DNA of 64,000 nt from Orychophragmus violaceus (taxonomy: Eukaryota > Streptophyta > Magnoliopsida > Brassicales > Brassicaceae), in assembly GCA_030180135.1 (NCBI GenBank), contig CM058232.1, forward strand, positions 58,921,330-58,985,329, in the 5' to 3' direction. Shown here one piece after another: positions 1-12,107 of the stretch. Position 1 is the stretch's first letter. Each line of letters begins with the position of its first letter. The translations under genes and the position numbers were made by a program. A model generated the notes under the pieces. It was not told the DNA's origin. It did not search any database and was given only the letters and a program-made list of their open reading frames with translations.

Positions 1-510
1 TGAATCCTCCAAAGGTTCACACACGCTTTCACAGGAAACAGCTGCTAGACCACAAGGGGAACTCGGCGCAGAGAGAGAGAGTTTACGGCTCGAGTGTTAG
101 GGTTAATCAGTCTGAAACTCGAGTTTTATGACACAAAACTCGTCCTGTTCCGTTTGGGCCATTTGGCCCAAATACCAATTAACTCGTCGGTGTTTGCGCA
201 CTGCATCGATCGTTGCACCTTATGCATCGATCGATGCACAGTGGCTAAACCTTTTATTCTCTCTAAGTACAGTAAATGCCTAGCACTTTTACTGTACTTC
301 TGCTAAACCGTTCCTACACATTTTCCTGTTAGCTTAGGCGTGTGACCCATATGGGATCATATAATAAAGGCAATAAGTCCAAGACTTATAGATCATGAGC
401 GGACTCTAGCAAGCCATCATGACCCCCAGTATTATATGACTTATGTCTGATCATTGACATACTCTTACTTTCTAGAGACAGTACCGAGATTACTGGACAC
501 AATTCCAACA
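1..510 (-). mobile_element. Partial copia-type LTR (minus strand)
   Basis: Read on the minus strand this begins TGTTGGAATTGTGTCCAG at 510 and runs off the left window edge. It matches the LTR at 62400-63029 over most of its length: the same GTGTGACCCATATGGGATCAT-type block, the same GAGCGGACTCTAGCAAG block, and the same end near the CCTCCAAAGG of the leader. About 160 bp of the LTR should lie outside the window. It cannot be told here whether it is a 5', 3' or solo LTR. The sequence right of 510 has no clear purine tract. Compared with the copy at 62400 it carries extra sequence around 185-245, including a paired CGATCG motif. Confidence 0.8.
207..233. promoter_or_regulatory. Paired CGATCG motif inside the copia-type LTR
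   Basis: Two CGATCG cores start at 207 and 228, 21 bp apart, flanked by GCAT and TTGCAC/ATGCAC arms. This is the same arrangement as the pairs in the Athila-like element 3 at 53-61 kb, and it is absent from the sister LTR at 62400-63029. Function unknown. Confidence 0.6.
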
Positions 511-2011
511 TCACATTCTTCCCTACTTACAGGAATTCGGTCCCCGAATTCTCCGTCACTTACAGACTTCAAATCGGTTCTCAAACCCTGTAAGTTACTT
601 TGACACTTCCTTATGACGCTTCCGTCCTTGATTCCTGCCGCATTCTACTGACACCCATCACTACTTAACTCTCTCTGACTCGCTTCTTACACGCACTTCC
701 TGGCTTTTCCTTCGTCTTGACTCTCCGTACGGCTTCCCCACTTAGCTTCGACCTCCATATTTTTCTGATGACGTCCTTCCTTCTTCCTTCTAGGACACTC
801 TTCAAGAATCTGATCATCTGGTTCCGCCTGTCTGATCCCAACAACTTCACTAATCCTTCCGCCCAAATCTCTTTGCCAACTCATCTTACTTCTCGACTCT
901 TTCTAACTAAACTGTCACGTTCCCACTGACGATACTCACCACTGCTTCACGGTTCGGTCTACTTGTCTTACGACGTCTCGACACATCACATTTCCGCTCT
1001 ATTCCCAATATCACTTTCCTATAAAAATATGGTTACCTAATCACGTACCCAGCGGTTACTCGTGATTAAATAATAATACCCTATAAGTCCGTCCTCTCGA
1101 GAATCGACGGTTGGACTTAACCGTTCACAAGTCAGCTCATAAACTCGAAATACTACTAAAAATAAACTAGATACTTACCTTTCCAACAAGACCAAAGAAA
1201 AACGATCAATCACTTCAACTTTTCGAATTACCGATAATCTAACGGTCGCTAAGACCCAAAACGATCAATCTATCAAACCACGCACACTAACACTACGCAG
1301 TCTACCGCACAACAGAACAATCAATCAATCAATCAAGAAATAAACAAGCAATTTACTACACACAAAATTACGCAATCTAATGATCGGCCGGATGCGTCGT
1401 CAATCCGGGTTCGGGTCATGATGAACGGTCGTCAGTTCCGCCCATCATTTAGTTTCACACAGTAAACCATTTGCGTTTCGAACCATCTCAATCATGCAAA
1501 TAGTTACTATGCTACTATAAACGATTAGCCGAACACTCTGCATCCACCACATACATAAAACGATATATCATACGTTATAAAGTTTTTAGTACACGGATAA
1601 GATCAGAGTTCCTACATAAAGTCGTCATCATATACCAAAAACCCATACGACGCCGCTGCACAACAAAAATCAAGGACGACACGCAAGTCGCCTATCCGCC
1701 GATCTATCTACAAGTCAAAATAGAGTTAGTGCCCCCAACTTACCTGGCCTAACTACCCCTACCCTAACCTAACGCCTCCAGTAAGACCAAAATGCCCCAC
1801 ACCACTGGCAATACAGCTCACTGGAGTATCCGCTGGCAGGCGCGCCAGGTGGGTGTGGTGGGTGTGCGTCTCAAGATGGTGCTCCGACGTGCTGGGGCTC
1901 GGCGATCGGAAAGAGGTAAGCATCGTGACCTGCGCGGCCACAAACTGAACAGACTGAAGGAGCTTCTGGGTACGGTCCTCGATAACAAGCGGATGCTGAG
2001 TTCCCATAACC
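511..2011 (-). other. Non-coding internal region of element A
   Basis: No convincing coding frame is present on either strand. On the minus strand, 1190-1330 contains the GATCG(C)TTAG-type words that also build the imperfect repeat in element B (6990-7560), and 511-1020 matches B around 7740-8400. This is therefore the shared 3' non-coding segment of the A/B family, lying between gag and the missing 3' LTR. Confidence 0.55.
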
Positions 2012-3076
2012 TCAACACAACTGACAAGGCAAAGTCGGCGCTGACGGGGGATCCATGAAACAATCTGGGGCAAGATGGCCCTGACCTCTGCATAAATGGC
2101 ACCTCCTCATTGGCTCGGGCTGCGGCGACTGAACGATCGGTATCTGGATCATAGGTAGCTGTCTGGCGGGCGGCGAACTAGGCTCGGGATCTCTGCGGCT
2201 GGGTCCGGCTCCCAAGTCCCTGGGTACCGATGCTGGGTACGGCTCCCCATCGGGCATGTACAGTCCTGCTCGGGCGACTGGGCAAGTCATCTCTCCGTGG
2301 TCTGTCTGGCTGCATAGAGGACAGCGAGCTGGTCCAGATAAGGGGTGGTACACCTCCCGAAGATGCGGGTCCACTGATCGAGGGCACCACCATAAATGAA
2401 AATCCCGTACTCCACATCCACTACAAGCTCGGCTCTCGGGTACGACCGGTGGGGCCTCTATCGTCTCGGCTAGTGGCGTAACTGCCTCAAACTCTGCCTC
2501 AGAAGATCCTGATGACCTCTCAATATCCAACGGGGTACGGGGAGATCCTGGTCCAACCTGTTGCGCCAAGATGTCCTCTAACATCGCTACCTGCTCCCCT
2601 ACCTGCTGCTCCCACTGCTGATGCTGCTCGGGGTCTACTGGCTCCATCTCTAGATCAAAACCAAACGGTAATGGGTCCATCAGATAATCCTCCATAACAA
2701 GCGGCGGTGGAAACTCGGGTGCCTCAAGGGGTGGCGCCTGGTACATCGGTGGCGCCTCTGTCGCTGCGAGAATCTGCGGCACGTCCGGCTCTGGCCACTG
2801 CGGCGGTAACTGAAACTCCACATCTGCTCCGCCCAGAAATCCCAACATGTCGGCATAAGGGTCTCGGCTACCTGCATCGTCCATCATTACTGGAGGCAAA
2901 GGGTCCAGAAGAGGAGACCAATCTATCTGTGCCGCTCTGGCACCCTGCAGCTGTCGCACTGGAACTGGCGGATGCGCGGATGTACGTGAACCTCGTGTAT
3001 GTCTTGGTGACGCTGGATACCCCTGAAACTGCTCTACCTGCCCCTGCTCGGAACCGACTGATCCCTGCTGACTCAT
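2012..3076 (-). CDS. Gag-like protein of element A
   Basis: This is an open frame of 354 residues from the ATG at 3076. The frame is open further up to an ATG at 3211, but the segment before 3076 is hydrophobic and lies close to the primer site, so I prefer 3076. The N-terminal and central parts are acidic and proline-rich. The C-terminal half holds zinc-knuckle-like clusters: CSGCGVRDFHLWWC (irregular spacing), CPLCSQTDHGEMTC and CHLCRGQGHLAPDC (both CX2CX4HX4C), and a final CQLC cut short by the stop at 2012. Zinc knuckles of this kind mark retrotransposon Gag nucleocapsid domains, which bind the element RNA in the particle. There is no downstream pol, so any particle would need enzymes supplied in trans. 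The frame has no internal stop, which is unusual in this decayed region. Confidence 0.65.
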   Translation of the reverse strand: MSQQGSVGSEQGQVEQFQGYPASPRHTRGSRTSAHPPVPVRQLQGARAAQIDWSPLLDPLPPVMMDDAGSRDPYADMLGFLGGADVEFQLPPQWPEPDVPQILAATEAPPMYQAPPLEAPEFPPPLVMEDYLMDPLPFGFDLEMEPVDPEQHQQWEQQVGEQVAMLEDILAQQVGPGSPRTPLDIERSSGSSEAEFEAVTPLAETIEAPPVVPESRACSGCGVRDFHLWWCPRSVDPHLREVYHPLSGPARCPLCSQTDHGEMTCPVARAGLYMPDGEPYPASVPRDLGAGPSRRDPEPSSPPARQLPMIQIPIVQSPQPEPMRRCHLCRGQGHLAPDCFMDPPSAPTLPCQLC

Positions 3077-3328
3077 CCTGCTCGGCTGTACTGCTCCGTA
3101 GACACACACACACCCAACCACTCTGCCCGAGACACACTGCTGTAAGACTGCAATCAAAAACACCAAACGAGTTAGTACGAATCCTACGAAAATTCTACTT
3201 TCCCATCCCAACCCCGGGTTTAACGGACGCGGCTCGGTTTCCTAATGGTTGCTTGTGTGACACATTTGACTCGATAAAACACGGAAAACACTCAAAAATG
3301 AAACGTTTCGAAACCCATGAAGAACCAT

Positions 3329-3340
3329 GCTCTGATACCA
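3329..3340 (-). other. Primer binding site of element A (tRNA-Met type)
   Basis: The minus strand reads TGGTATCAGAGC, complementary to the 3' end of plant initiator tRNA-Met. It lies 6 bp downstream of the LTR end, which fixes the element's orientation. Confidence 0.8.
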
Positions 3341-3346
3341 CCTTTC

Positions 3347-6300
3347 TGTAACGCCCCTTTCCCATTCTCCGCTGACCGTCGAGCTGACCGGTCAACAATC
3401 ATACAAGAACATGACCGATCGAACTCAAGCTAGTCGAACGGGAAAAGTTCGCTACAGGACGAAGCCAGAGATAGTTCGGTTTGAGACAAAAGGCTTGCAC
3501 CGATCTATCTCCGACCCCGCTATCCTCATCTCCATAGCGCAAGCAGTACTACTTGCACTACTTTGACGAGTTGTGTCGGTTCGGACCAAACCTCGTATCA
3601 GGGAAGCAATTTCATTTTTAAGTAGTTAAACATCGAATACAACGTTTAACGGTTTTACCAACAATCATCAACATCAATACAAAAACAATCAAAAACATCA
3701 AAGGCGCAGCTGCCGAACCGAAAATCAAACATCCAAACATCACGAATCAAAACACGTCACAAGCAACCCGAAGATACACCGAGGACCTCCCACGTCCGTC
3801 GCTGATAACCTGAAGAACACAAAAAGAGTCTAATGAGCAATCTAAGATTACCCAGTGAATTGGCTCCCCACTAAAGGCTGGTACTCTATCTAGAGTCTAC
3901 AAATCCCGCCCAAAACCCGAAATAACAAACAACAGAAATAAGCGGTCAATCACGCACTACCACGTCGTGATAAACCCACACACACAATCAATGCCAAGAT
4001 AACAAGAATTAAGGAAATCGAAGGCACTGCGGCACATGTCCTCGATTAGACTCGGTCTATCTAACGCGCGATAAATAATAGATAATAACACAACACTGGG
4101 CCCTACGAACTCGGTAACTTCCACGGGTTACAACGTCACCTATGTGGCAACTAACCCTCGACTCCTATACGTGCTCACGAGGACCCACGCATAGGACACC
4201 GTTCTCTGTCCATCGATACGCGGTGACTCCTGTTACCCTAGGTAACCTGAGTTTCCATGCGATCCGGCCCTAGGACATGACCCCGTATTCTCCGAATCGC
4301 ACACCTACCGGCGTCACCCGATAGGTTAACACCATAACCGGAACCACCATGGCCCGGTTAGGTCAAACCCGAGGATCTAATCGGGTCGGAAGTACCGGAA
4401 CGTAACAAAAACCTAGGCTTGCGGAATCTAACGCACCCTAGCGTCCTAGTGCGGAAATGTAAACACGCAGACTCGCTGGGACTCTAGCACTGATCACGCA
4501 ATCAATAATAACAATAATAATCCCAACCATTCCGCAAGCCACTACACTACCCAACTCACCGCTCTGACTAGGTAAGATACCTAGTCAGCACCACTAACTT
4601 ACCCGGTCCCGAAACCGGAGTAAGTGTCCACAATGACTACTCGGCCCAACACCGAGCAGTCTAATAAACCTGCACACCAATGCTCACCACAACAACAGTA
4701 CAACACGCAATAACAATCAAACACACAATCACACAATCACAGCAATCACCACACCAGCAGGCCTATTTAGGGTTTCTAAGTCTTTTAATCATTTTCATCC
4801 GCTACCTTGGGTTAGAGGATTGCTAACCCGTAGACGGCTCACAAACACATTTTTTTCTTTAATTAACCAGTCTAGATATCTTTTATTAATTCCTCGATTC
4901 GTCGGTTTAGAGTTAGTAAACTTACTAACTCCCCGACGTCCCTTTATAACTTAACTTAATTCATTCCCAAACCCCGCTATTAAACCTAAACCCCGATCCC
5001 ACTATAATATTCTATAAGTTCGTTTAGTTTAACTTGTATTTTAATATAGTCTTAATTCCTGTATATAGATTCATTAATACTTGTTCTTTATATAAATATA
5101 TATGCATATATGGTCCTATTCAACGGTCTATATGAATGCAACAAACAGTCTTTACTAGCAACCTAGCGACACATAATCGGTTAACCTTTTTAATTCTAAA
5201 CCCTAATCACGATTAACTAGTCTTATCCGTTTATTTATTAAATGTCTCATGATCTCTTATTTATTATTTAAATTAGTTAATTGGGCATGCAACTTAGTAA
5301 TAGGTTTAGGATTCCCGGTTTAATTATCTACGAGTTTTCGAGCCGACTCACTGAACTAATCGCGGAACGTCGGTTAACGTGGATGTGAATTCTCGAGATA
5401 CTTAATACCAATCCCGAACCTCCGAACACTCCTGAATCACATAACCAAGAATCAACAATCACAGAACCAAACCAAACCGATTCAATTACCCTAATCAACC
5501 GGTTTGACTAAACCGGTTTAGGGTTAAACCGTTGACCGGTTCAACACCCCTTTGACCCGGTTTAATCAAACCTCAAACCAACTCCAATAACCAAACCAAC
5601 TGTACCAATGGACTCTCTGAAGAACCGGCTGGCGTTTGGCGGTGGAGGGCTTCACCGGCGGCGACTCTCCGGCGTTGACTCCGACGGAGGAGAGTTGACC
5701 GGCGGCGATGAGGGCTTTTCCGGCGGTTAACAACAGAAAAACACCTATCAAACTGATCACCAACACCAGATCTATTCATTTCCAATCTCAAAATAGCTAA
5801 AAACATTGAATAAAAGATGAGATCCTACAAACCCTAGGAAGGCGGTTGCTCACGGCGGTTTTCCGGAGATCTCCGGCGACTACAACGGCGGCGAATGGCT
5901 GGAAGGGGTAGAGGAGATCAAGATGAAGCCATAGGGCTTTGCAGATCTGAATTTGGGTTTATAGAAAGAAAGTTATGAGATTTCTTGCAAAAAAAGGTTT
6001 GATGAACAAAGCTAGGGTTCTTGAGCTCTCTTTGAATATGCAAGGGAATTGGTTGAATTTTCATGGAATTTGGATGAATGTTCTTGAGTGGAAAAGAGAG
6101 CAGAGAGACCGAGAGAGAGAGGAGAGATTTGGTGAACAAGGAAGAAGATCTAAGCTTACTTGTTCATCAAGATGAGATGAACATGCAAGACTTTCTTGAA
6201 GAACTTCAAGAACACTCAAGCAAGGGATTGATGTTTCTGGGCAAGAGAGAAATAGAGAGATTGAGAGAGCTTGGGTGAGAGTAGAGATTTTGGTGGTTCA

Positions 6301-6886
6301 TTGAATTGGATGGGATGGTTTTGCATGCATGCAAGGAGATTCAATGAATCTTGGCATGCTTGACACCTCACCAAGCAATGGTTGCGCCATGGGGTAAGGA
6401 CAGGTGTCCTTCTGGGTGATTTTGTTGCCAAAACATCACTTAATCCATCCCTAATCCCACCAATAATCCCACTCTTCCTAATCCTCGGTTTTGCGGTTTC
6501 TCGGTTTAATATTTTAAAACAGCTCCGAAGGTTCCCATAAATTCTTAAACTTACAGAATAAGATTCTTCATGCTATTTGGTGAATTTAGCATTTTGAATC
6601 ACTCCATTCGGGCTTACGTAGCTCCGGTTATGAATTTTCAAAGTTTCTTCGGTTTAGTCGGTTTCCATCCCGACAAGCCGAAAAACACATTTCTACTCCG
6701 ATTCCTCCAATTCTGGTCTTGTAAACATTCATTATGTTAAAACATAAGAATATTTGGCCCGCCTCTACTTCCGTCTCGAACTTTGGTAAAATTACCATTT
6801 TACCCCTGACTTAGGTAAAATGACGATTTTACCCCTGGTTGACTTTCTGCTGCCCGTTGACCGTATTTTTGATACGGGGTATCACA
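3347..6886 (-). repeat. 5' LTR of element A (about 3.5 kb)
   Basis: On the minus strand it starts TGTGATACCCCG at 6886 and ends GGGGCGTTACA at 3347, next to the primer site, giving 3540 bp with TG...CA ends. The 3' half is clearly homologous in inverted orientation to 9240-11399 (LTR of element B); for example the blocks at 3347-3430 and 3820-3930 reappear at 11315-11399 and 10835-10935. The U3-side half (about 5900-6886) is not obviously shared with B. No ORF in it looks real. Confidence 0.7.
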
Positions 6887-6989
6887 ATATTGCATATTCA
6901 TGATGGTTGTGAATGCAATATAGTTGCGATGTGAAAATAAGATGATGGTCCGAACAGACGGTTTCCATCAAAACCCTGAGAGAAAACTG

Positions 6990-7560
6990 TAATCGCTGAT
7001 TTGATTGATAGATTGTGTGTGATTGATATCCTTGCTAGGTTGTTAGAATTTTGAATTGCTGTGATTGCTTGCTAGGTTGTAAGTCGTGGATTGGAATATT
7101 TGCATTTGATACACTAGGTTGCTAGCATTGTGTTTGTTTGATCGCTAAGGTGTTAGCCTGATTAATGCATTGCATGTATTTGATCGCTAGGTTGTTAGAT
7201 TTTGATTTTTGAATTGCAGCATTCATTTGATGGATAGGATGGTAGCATGGCATTCGTGTGATCGTTAGGCTGTTAGAATTTCCGTGTTGCATTGCGAATG
7301 ATTGCTAGGTTGATAGGGGGTTAATTGAAATTTGTTGCATTAATCATCTTATTAGGTTGTTATTTGAATAATGAGCATTTCCGCATTGTTTGATTCGTTA
7401 GGTTGCTAGAGCATTTGATGGTATCATTGCATTGCTCATGGGTTGATTTGATTTGGTTAGTAGCACTGCATTTTTTTTATTCGCTAGGATGCTAGAAAAT
7501 AGTTCCGGAGATTTGGTTAGCAAATCGCTTGGATTGATCGGGTAGGGTGTTAGACTTTTG
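6990..7560 (+). repeat. Imperfect repeat of GATCGCTAGGTTGTTAG units
   Basis: About eleven degenerate copies of a (G)AT(C/T)GCTAGGTTGTTAG core occur at roughly 7033, 7069, 7117, 7141, 7181, 7229, 7260, 7300, 7347, 7393 and 7480, spaced about 25-85 bp and separated by ATTTGATT- and GCATT-rich spacers. Similar words occur on the opposite strand in element A (1190-1330). Repeats in the 3' internal region are common in non-autonomous gypsy-type elements. Confidence 0.6.
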
Positions 7561-8854
7561 AGCTAGTGTTAGACCTTAAGTCCTGTATAAACGAGATGAT
7601 AAGTTATCGGTTAGACTTGTGGATAGTTGGAAAGGTAGAGAACCTCTTAGATAGGCCTAAGCTCGGAATTAATAAAGCCGAATTATAAGATATTGTTTAT
7701 TAGCCATGTGTGACCGTTTGGTACGTGACTAATTACCAATATCTCTATAAGGAAGTGATATCGGGAAGTAAGTTAGAAAGGTCTAACTGTTCCAGTGTTA
7801 TTGAGATTTTTGATGTAGGACGTGATGGATAATTTGACGAGGACACGAGACCAAACCCGAACCCGAGAGACGAGATGTTATTTCAGGAAGCAGTTTGACC
7901 CGAGCCTGCAAGAAAGTCAGTGTGGATTCGGAAAAGAGTTTGGGTATCAGTGGCAGAAGAAATCAAGATGGATGAGTTTGATGAGTTAGCGAAGAGATTC
8001 AGAAGCATCAAAGTCAGTGGAGGAAGCCGTTCGAGGATATCAGTGGGAAGAACAGTTTTGGAGTCAGTGAAGCGTGGAGATAAATGATCGAGGAAGTTCA
8101 AGTCGTGCATGAGTATGGCGGTTTAGATGAAAGGAAGAAAATCGATATGAACATAATAACGGCCGGGAGCGGTAATCATTGGAAACAATTTAAGAGATGG
8201 GAATGGATGACGAGTTATTATTGCGTGATCGGGGAAGTCAAGACAAAGTGGGGAAGCCTGGAGTATTGGACGGCGCAGATGAATTCATGAAGCGGAGTAT
8301 AGCAATTCAATCAGAATTGGTGGATTTGGGAATTATAGATAGAATTGATGAAGCAATCAAATGGAGAAGTCATGATTGATCGAAAGTCAAACCATTTAGT
8401 GTGGGACATCTAAGATGTCAGTGAGTGTAGTTGCAGTTGATTAAGAATTCAAGCAGTATCATATGGCGCAGATGGAAACAAGACTCAGGATGGAGCCGTG
8501 CAGTCAAGATCAATGAATATGCAATCAGAATGCAGATCAGTGTAGAGAAATTTTGTGCAAACCAGTGGTTCGGAAGACAATAATCGGCTAAACCGAAGCA
8601 TCGGAAGGAATCAAGAATATGAGCTTCTACGGAATGTTTAGAGCAATCTAATTGGCCATTCTGCATGAAAACCACTCTCTTAGAAGAAGTACACGTAGAT
8701 GAAGAGAGAATAGAAGCAAGTTCAATGCACCCCTTGTACAAAAAACAAAAAACATGTGGGAAATGGAGGGAGATGACATGTGTCCAAGTTACAAATACAA
8801 TGGATCACATGATAAATTGAATCTTCTTCTTTTGTTGGTTCTTGGGGTGTCATA

Positions 8855-8870
8855 AGGGGAGAAGGAGGGG
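8855..8870 (+). other. Candidate polypurine tract of element B
   Basis: A purine-only run (AGGGGAGAAGGAGGGG) is followed directly by TGACATT. It fits a plus-strand priming site just upstream of a 3' LTR. The match of LTR start to tract is plausible but not proven, because element A's LTR starts differently (TGTGATACCCCG). Confidence 0.4.
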
Positions 8871-11399
8871 TGACATTTTTCACTAATCAAGACACACCAT
8901 TTCACTATTTAAAGAGGCCTTTGCTCCTTCATTTTGATCACACCAACAACAAGAAGAAAAAGAAGAAGGAAGAGAAGAACGTGAGAGAGGAGGAGGAGGA
9001 TGAGGATGAAGAAGCGTGAAGGAGAGAGAGATAGAAGATGAAGCTTGAAGAAGAAGAAGAAGCGTGAAAAGGAAGAATAGAGAGAGCAGATGAAGCTTGA
9101 ATAAAAAGAAGAGAGATAGAAGAAGAAGCATGAGATAGAAGAAGAAGCATGAGAGAAGAAGAAGAGAGAGAGAGATGGAGGAGAGAGAGAAGGAGGGAAA
9201 GAGGAGAGAGAAGATGAGGATGGTCCGAAGGCTCGATCAGAATCACTAAGGACAACGTTACGGTCAAGTGCGGGTCAAGGTTGGGTCAATGCAACGGTTC
9301 GAGGAAGGTTCAGGTTAGCGTCGGGTTCGTGTCGGAGTTCCGTCAAATCCATCCATCCATCGTCATAATAACACTGTGAGTCGGCTAAATTGTGTGTTGC
9401 ATGTAGTTAGAATTATATAGATCCGGAATTGATAAACCATAGTTTAGATTGCATACCCGATTGATTGAATTTGTTAAACGACTAGGTTGATTAATAACTC
9501 GGTGAACTATGATTAGGTTAAGGGATGCATGATAGTTAGCTTATATCCGTAATCGTTAATAATTCATTGATTGCTTGATTGGATATTGCATTAAGTGATT
9601 GATAGTTCGTTGATTGCTTGAGTGGGTGATGCATACATATAGAACGGCATGCTAGGACGTATATGCATATATAAGAATTTAAGAACGTATCTAAAGGAAT
9701 CTATATACGGGAAATTATGAGTTGATTAAAATACGGTTAAAAGACGTAACACACTTAGAATATAATGACGGGGTGGGTTAATTAGTCGGGTTAAGGGTAA
9801 TGAATGGAAGTTAATGAATAATGAGATGTCGGGGAGTTAGTAAACTTACTAACTCTAAACCAAAAGATTGAGGACTTATTAAAAGATACTTAGGAAGGGA
9901 TAAGTAGGAGAAGTGGTGTGATTGCTGGGCCGTCTACGGGATTAGTAATCCACTAATTCCGAGGTAGCGGCCGGAATGAATTAAGAAAAGATCAAAAGAC
10001 TTTTAAACCTAATTAATTAGTTGGGTAGTATTGTTTGTGTGATTGTGTATCTACTTCGAGTAGACTGTTGATTGCGTGATTTTTTATCTACTTCGATGTT
10101 GGGCCGAGTAGACTGTACTGGTAGATACTTACTCTTGTACGGAACCGGGTAAGTCTGGGTAAGGTCGGGTGATGTGGAGGTTGGTGATAGGACTTGCAGG
10201 AAAGATTGGGTATTGAGATGGTATTTCTATTTAACCTTGTTCGTATTGTGTGATAGAGTCTGAGTGAGTCTGCTTGTTTACATTGCTGTTATTATTAGGA
10301 CTCTATAGGGTGCGTTAGATCCCACAAGTCTAGAGATGGCGTTCCGGTACTTTCGACCCGATTGGATCCTCGGGAAGTTACATGATTAGTTCACGTACCT
10401 TCGGGTTGTGATTCTGGTTATGGTGTTAACCTACTGAGTGACGCCGGTAGGTGTGTGGTTCGGAGAATACGGGGTCGTGTCTTAGGGCCGGACTGCATGA
10501 AAGCTTTGCTTATCTAGGGGTAACCCGAGTCACCGCGTATCGATGGACATAGAACGGTGTCCTAGTCGTTGGACTTTGTGTTTTCGTCTAGGAGTCGTGG
10601 GAGGTTTTAGTTACCGTGGGGTAGCTAAGTGTTCCCGTGGAAGTTACCGAGTTCGCGTTTGGGGCCCATTGTGTGGAGATTGCGTTAGAGATGCGTTTAG
10701 TATAGATCGAGTCTAATCGAGGGCATGTGCCGCAGTGTTCTCGATTTCCTTCGTTGATGTTTTATGTTGTTATTTGAATGATGATGTGTTGTGGAGCTCA
10801 TCACGTCTTGGTAGCACGTGATCAGCTATTATACTTGATTGTTATTTTGGGTTTAGGCGGGATTATTAGATTGTTAGTAGCCTTTAGTTGGGAACCGTCT
10901 CACTGGGTAATCTTAGATCATTCATTAGACTCTTTTGGTGTTTTTCAGGTTTGGCGTAGCTCGGCGGACGCGTAGGACACTCGGAGTAGTCTCGGGTTGG
11001 CATTGGGTATCAGGTTGTTACGCATTTTGACTTTACTTTTCGGTTTCGGATTTTGTGGGTACCCTGTTAAACGTTTTGTATTAGACCATATATTGTTATG
11101 AATGAAAATTATGATTTTTAAAGTAATAAAAACGGAATGATTCCTTGATATACGGTTTAGTTCGAACCAAACACAACTGGTGGAAGCAGTATAGGTTGAA
11201 AAGCTTTGTACCATGGAAACGAGGTAAACGGAGTCAAGGACGGTTTGGTTTGAGCCATTGACTCAAACCAAACTGTCTCTGGCTTCGTATTGTGACAAAC
11301 TTTTCTCGTATGGCTGCTCGGGTTCGATCGGTCATGTTCTTGTTTGATTGTTGGTCGGTCAGCTCGACGGTCAGCGGAAAACAGGAAAGGGGCGTTACA
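8871..11399 (+). repeat. 3' LTR of element B (left edge uncertain)
   Basis: The right edge, GGGGCGTTACA at 11399, is certain from the match to element A's LTR end. A TATA-like CTATTTAAAG lies at 8903-8912, and the stretch 8940-9220 is almost pure purine (GAAGAA/GAGAGA). Homology to A's LTR is evident from about 9240 rightwards. The left edge at 8871 rests only on the preceding purine tract; the true edge could lie further left. Confidence 0.5.
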
Positions 11400-12107
11400 A
11401 TGATTCTTTGTTTGAAACAAATATTCTATTACAAAATAGATGGGTCAAGTTTTAGCCTTATGCACGGTCCATGCATGTGTAAAATATGTTTGTTTCCTAT
11501 AAGCAACATGTATATAGAAAATAAAATATTCATATAAATATATAATATGTATATAGGTATGAATGAATTTTACACATGCATAATCTTCAAACCCATATAG
11601 GATATTGTTCGAGTCTTTTTACGGAGACTTCTTTTTCAAAGAGTTCTAGATATTTTGTAGACATATAACCTTCGAACATGCTTTAGACCAAAACTTATAT
11701 GAGAAATCATATATAGTGGAATATATTAAAAGGTAAGATAAGACATTCCAAATTATATACATCTCTAGTGGCTGAAAAAATCCGCAGTTTCGCAGAACAT
11801 ACACATGTGCGCATCTATAGTCTTTCTCTGAAAGCCAAATTTCTTGCTTTCTTCTACTTAGACGACTTACTTGAGTAAATATATCAGATACAAGGAGATG
11901 ATATATAGGGATTTCACCTTAAGTAAATCTGATTAACCTGACCAAATAAATATTTAGCAAAATTTATAATTAACTAATACCTACCATGTGTCTTACAAAT
12001 GGCAAAATGAACATGTGATTGGTAATAGCGTTCACCTTAATTTAATTTTTATTTTTGCATCAAAATAGTGCTCTGAAAAATAAGCTACCTCCACATTGAG
12101 ATATGAT
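11400..12107. other. AT-rich stretch, no gene seen
   Basis: It lies between the LTR end of element B and the recognisable TNP2 pseudogene. I see no coding frame and no CACTA terminus here, so the 3' end of CACTA element B is either very degenerate or was lost when element B arrived. Confidence 0.4.

Larger units (their letters stand above)
511..6886 (-). mobile_element. Element A: long-LTR, gag-only LTR retrotransposon (minus)
   Basis: On the minus strand the order is 5' LTR (6886 to 3347), tRNA-Met-type primer site (3340 to 3329), a gag-like ORF (3076 to 2012), then non-coding sequence to 511, where the copia-type LTR begins. No protease, reverse transcriptase or integrase can be found. The non-coding part is homologous to the internal 3' part of element B (for example minus strand 880-1020 against plus 7740-8010). 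I infer a non-autonomous (LARD-like) gypsy-type family. Element A appears to have inserted into element B in inverse orientation at 6886/6887. The left end and its TSD are outside the window. Confidence 0.65.
6887..11399 (+). mobile_element. Element B: 3' part of a long-LTR retrotransposon (plus)
   Basis: Internal non-coding sequence (6887-8854), a purine tract (8855-8870) and a 3' LTR ending GGGGCGTTACA at 11399 lie in the plus orientation. It belongs to the same family as element A, which abuts it head-on. The 5' part of B is not in the window, as expected if A inserted into B. There are no pol motifs. Confidence 0.6.

Noticed and set aside
2707..3351. 214-codon plus-strand ORF opposite the gag of element A
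   Set aside because: It lies antisense to the zinc-knuckle gag ORF; only the minus frame has recognisable domains and sits correctly after the primer site.
5566..6431. Short ORFs in the LTR of element A
   Set aside because: No domain, no conserved counterpart in the related LTR of element B, and composition-driven.
8883..9267. Leucine/serine-rich ORFs on the minus strand
   Set aside because: They are by-products of a purine-rich GAAGAA/GAGAGA tract in the LTR of element B.
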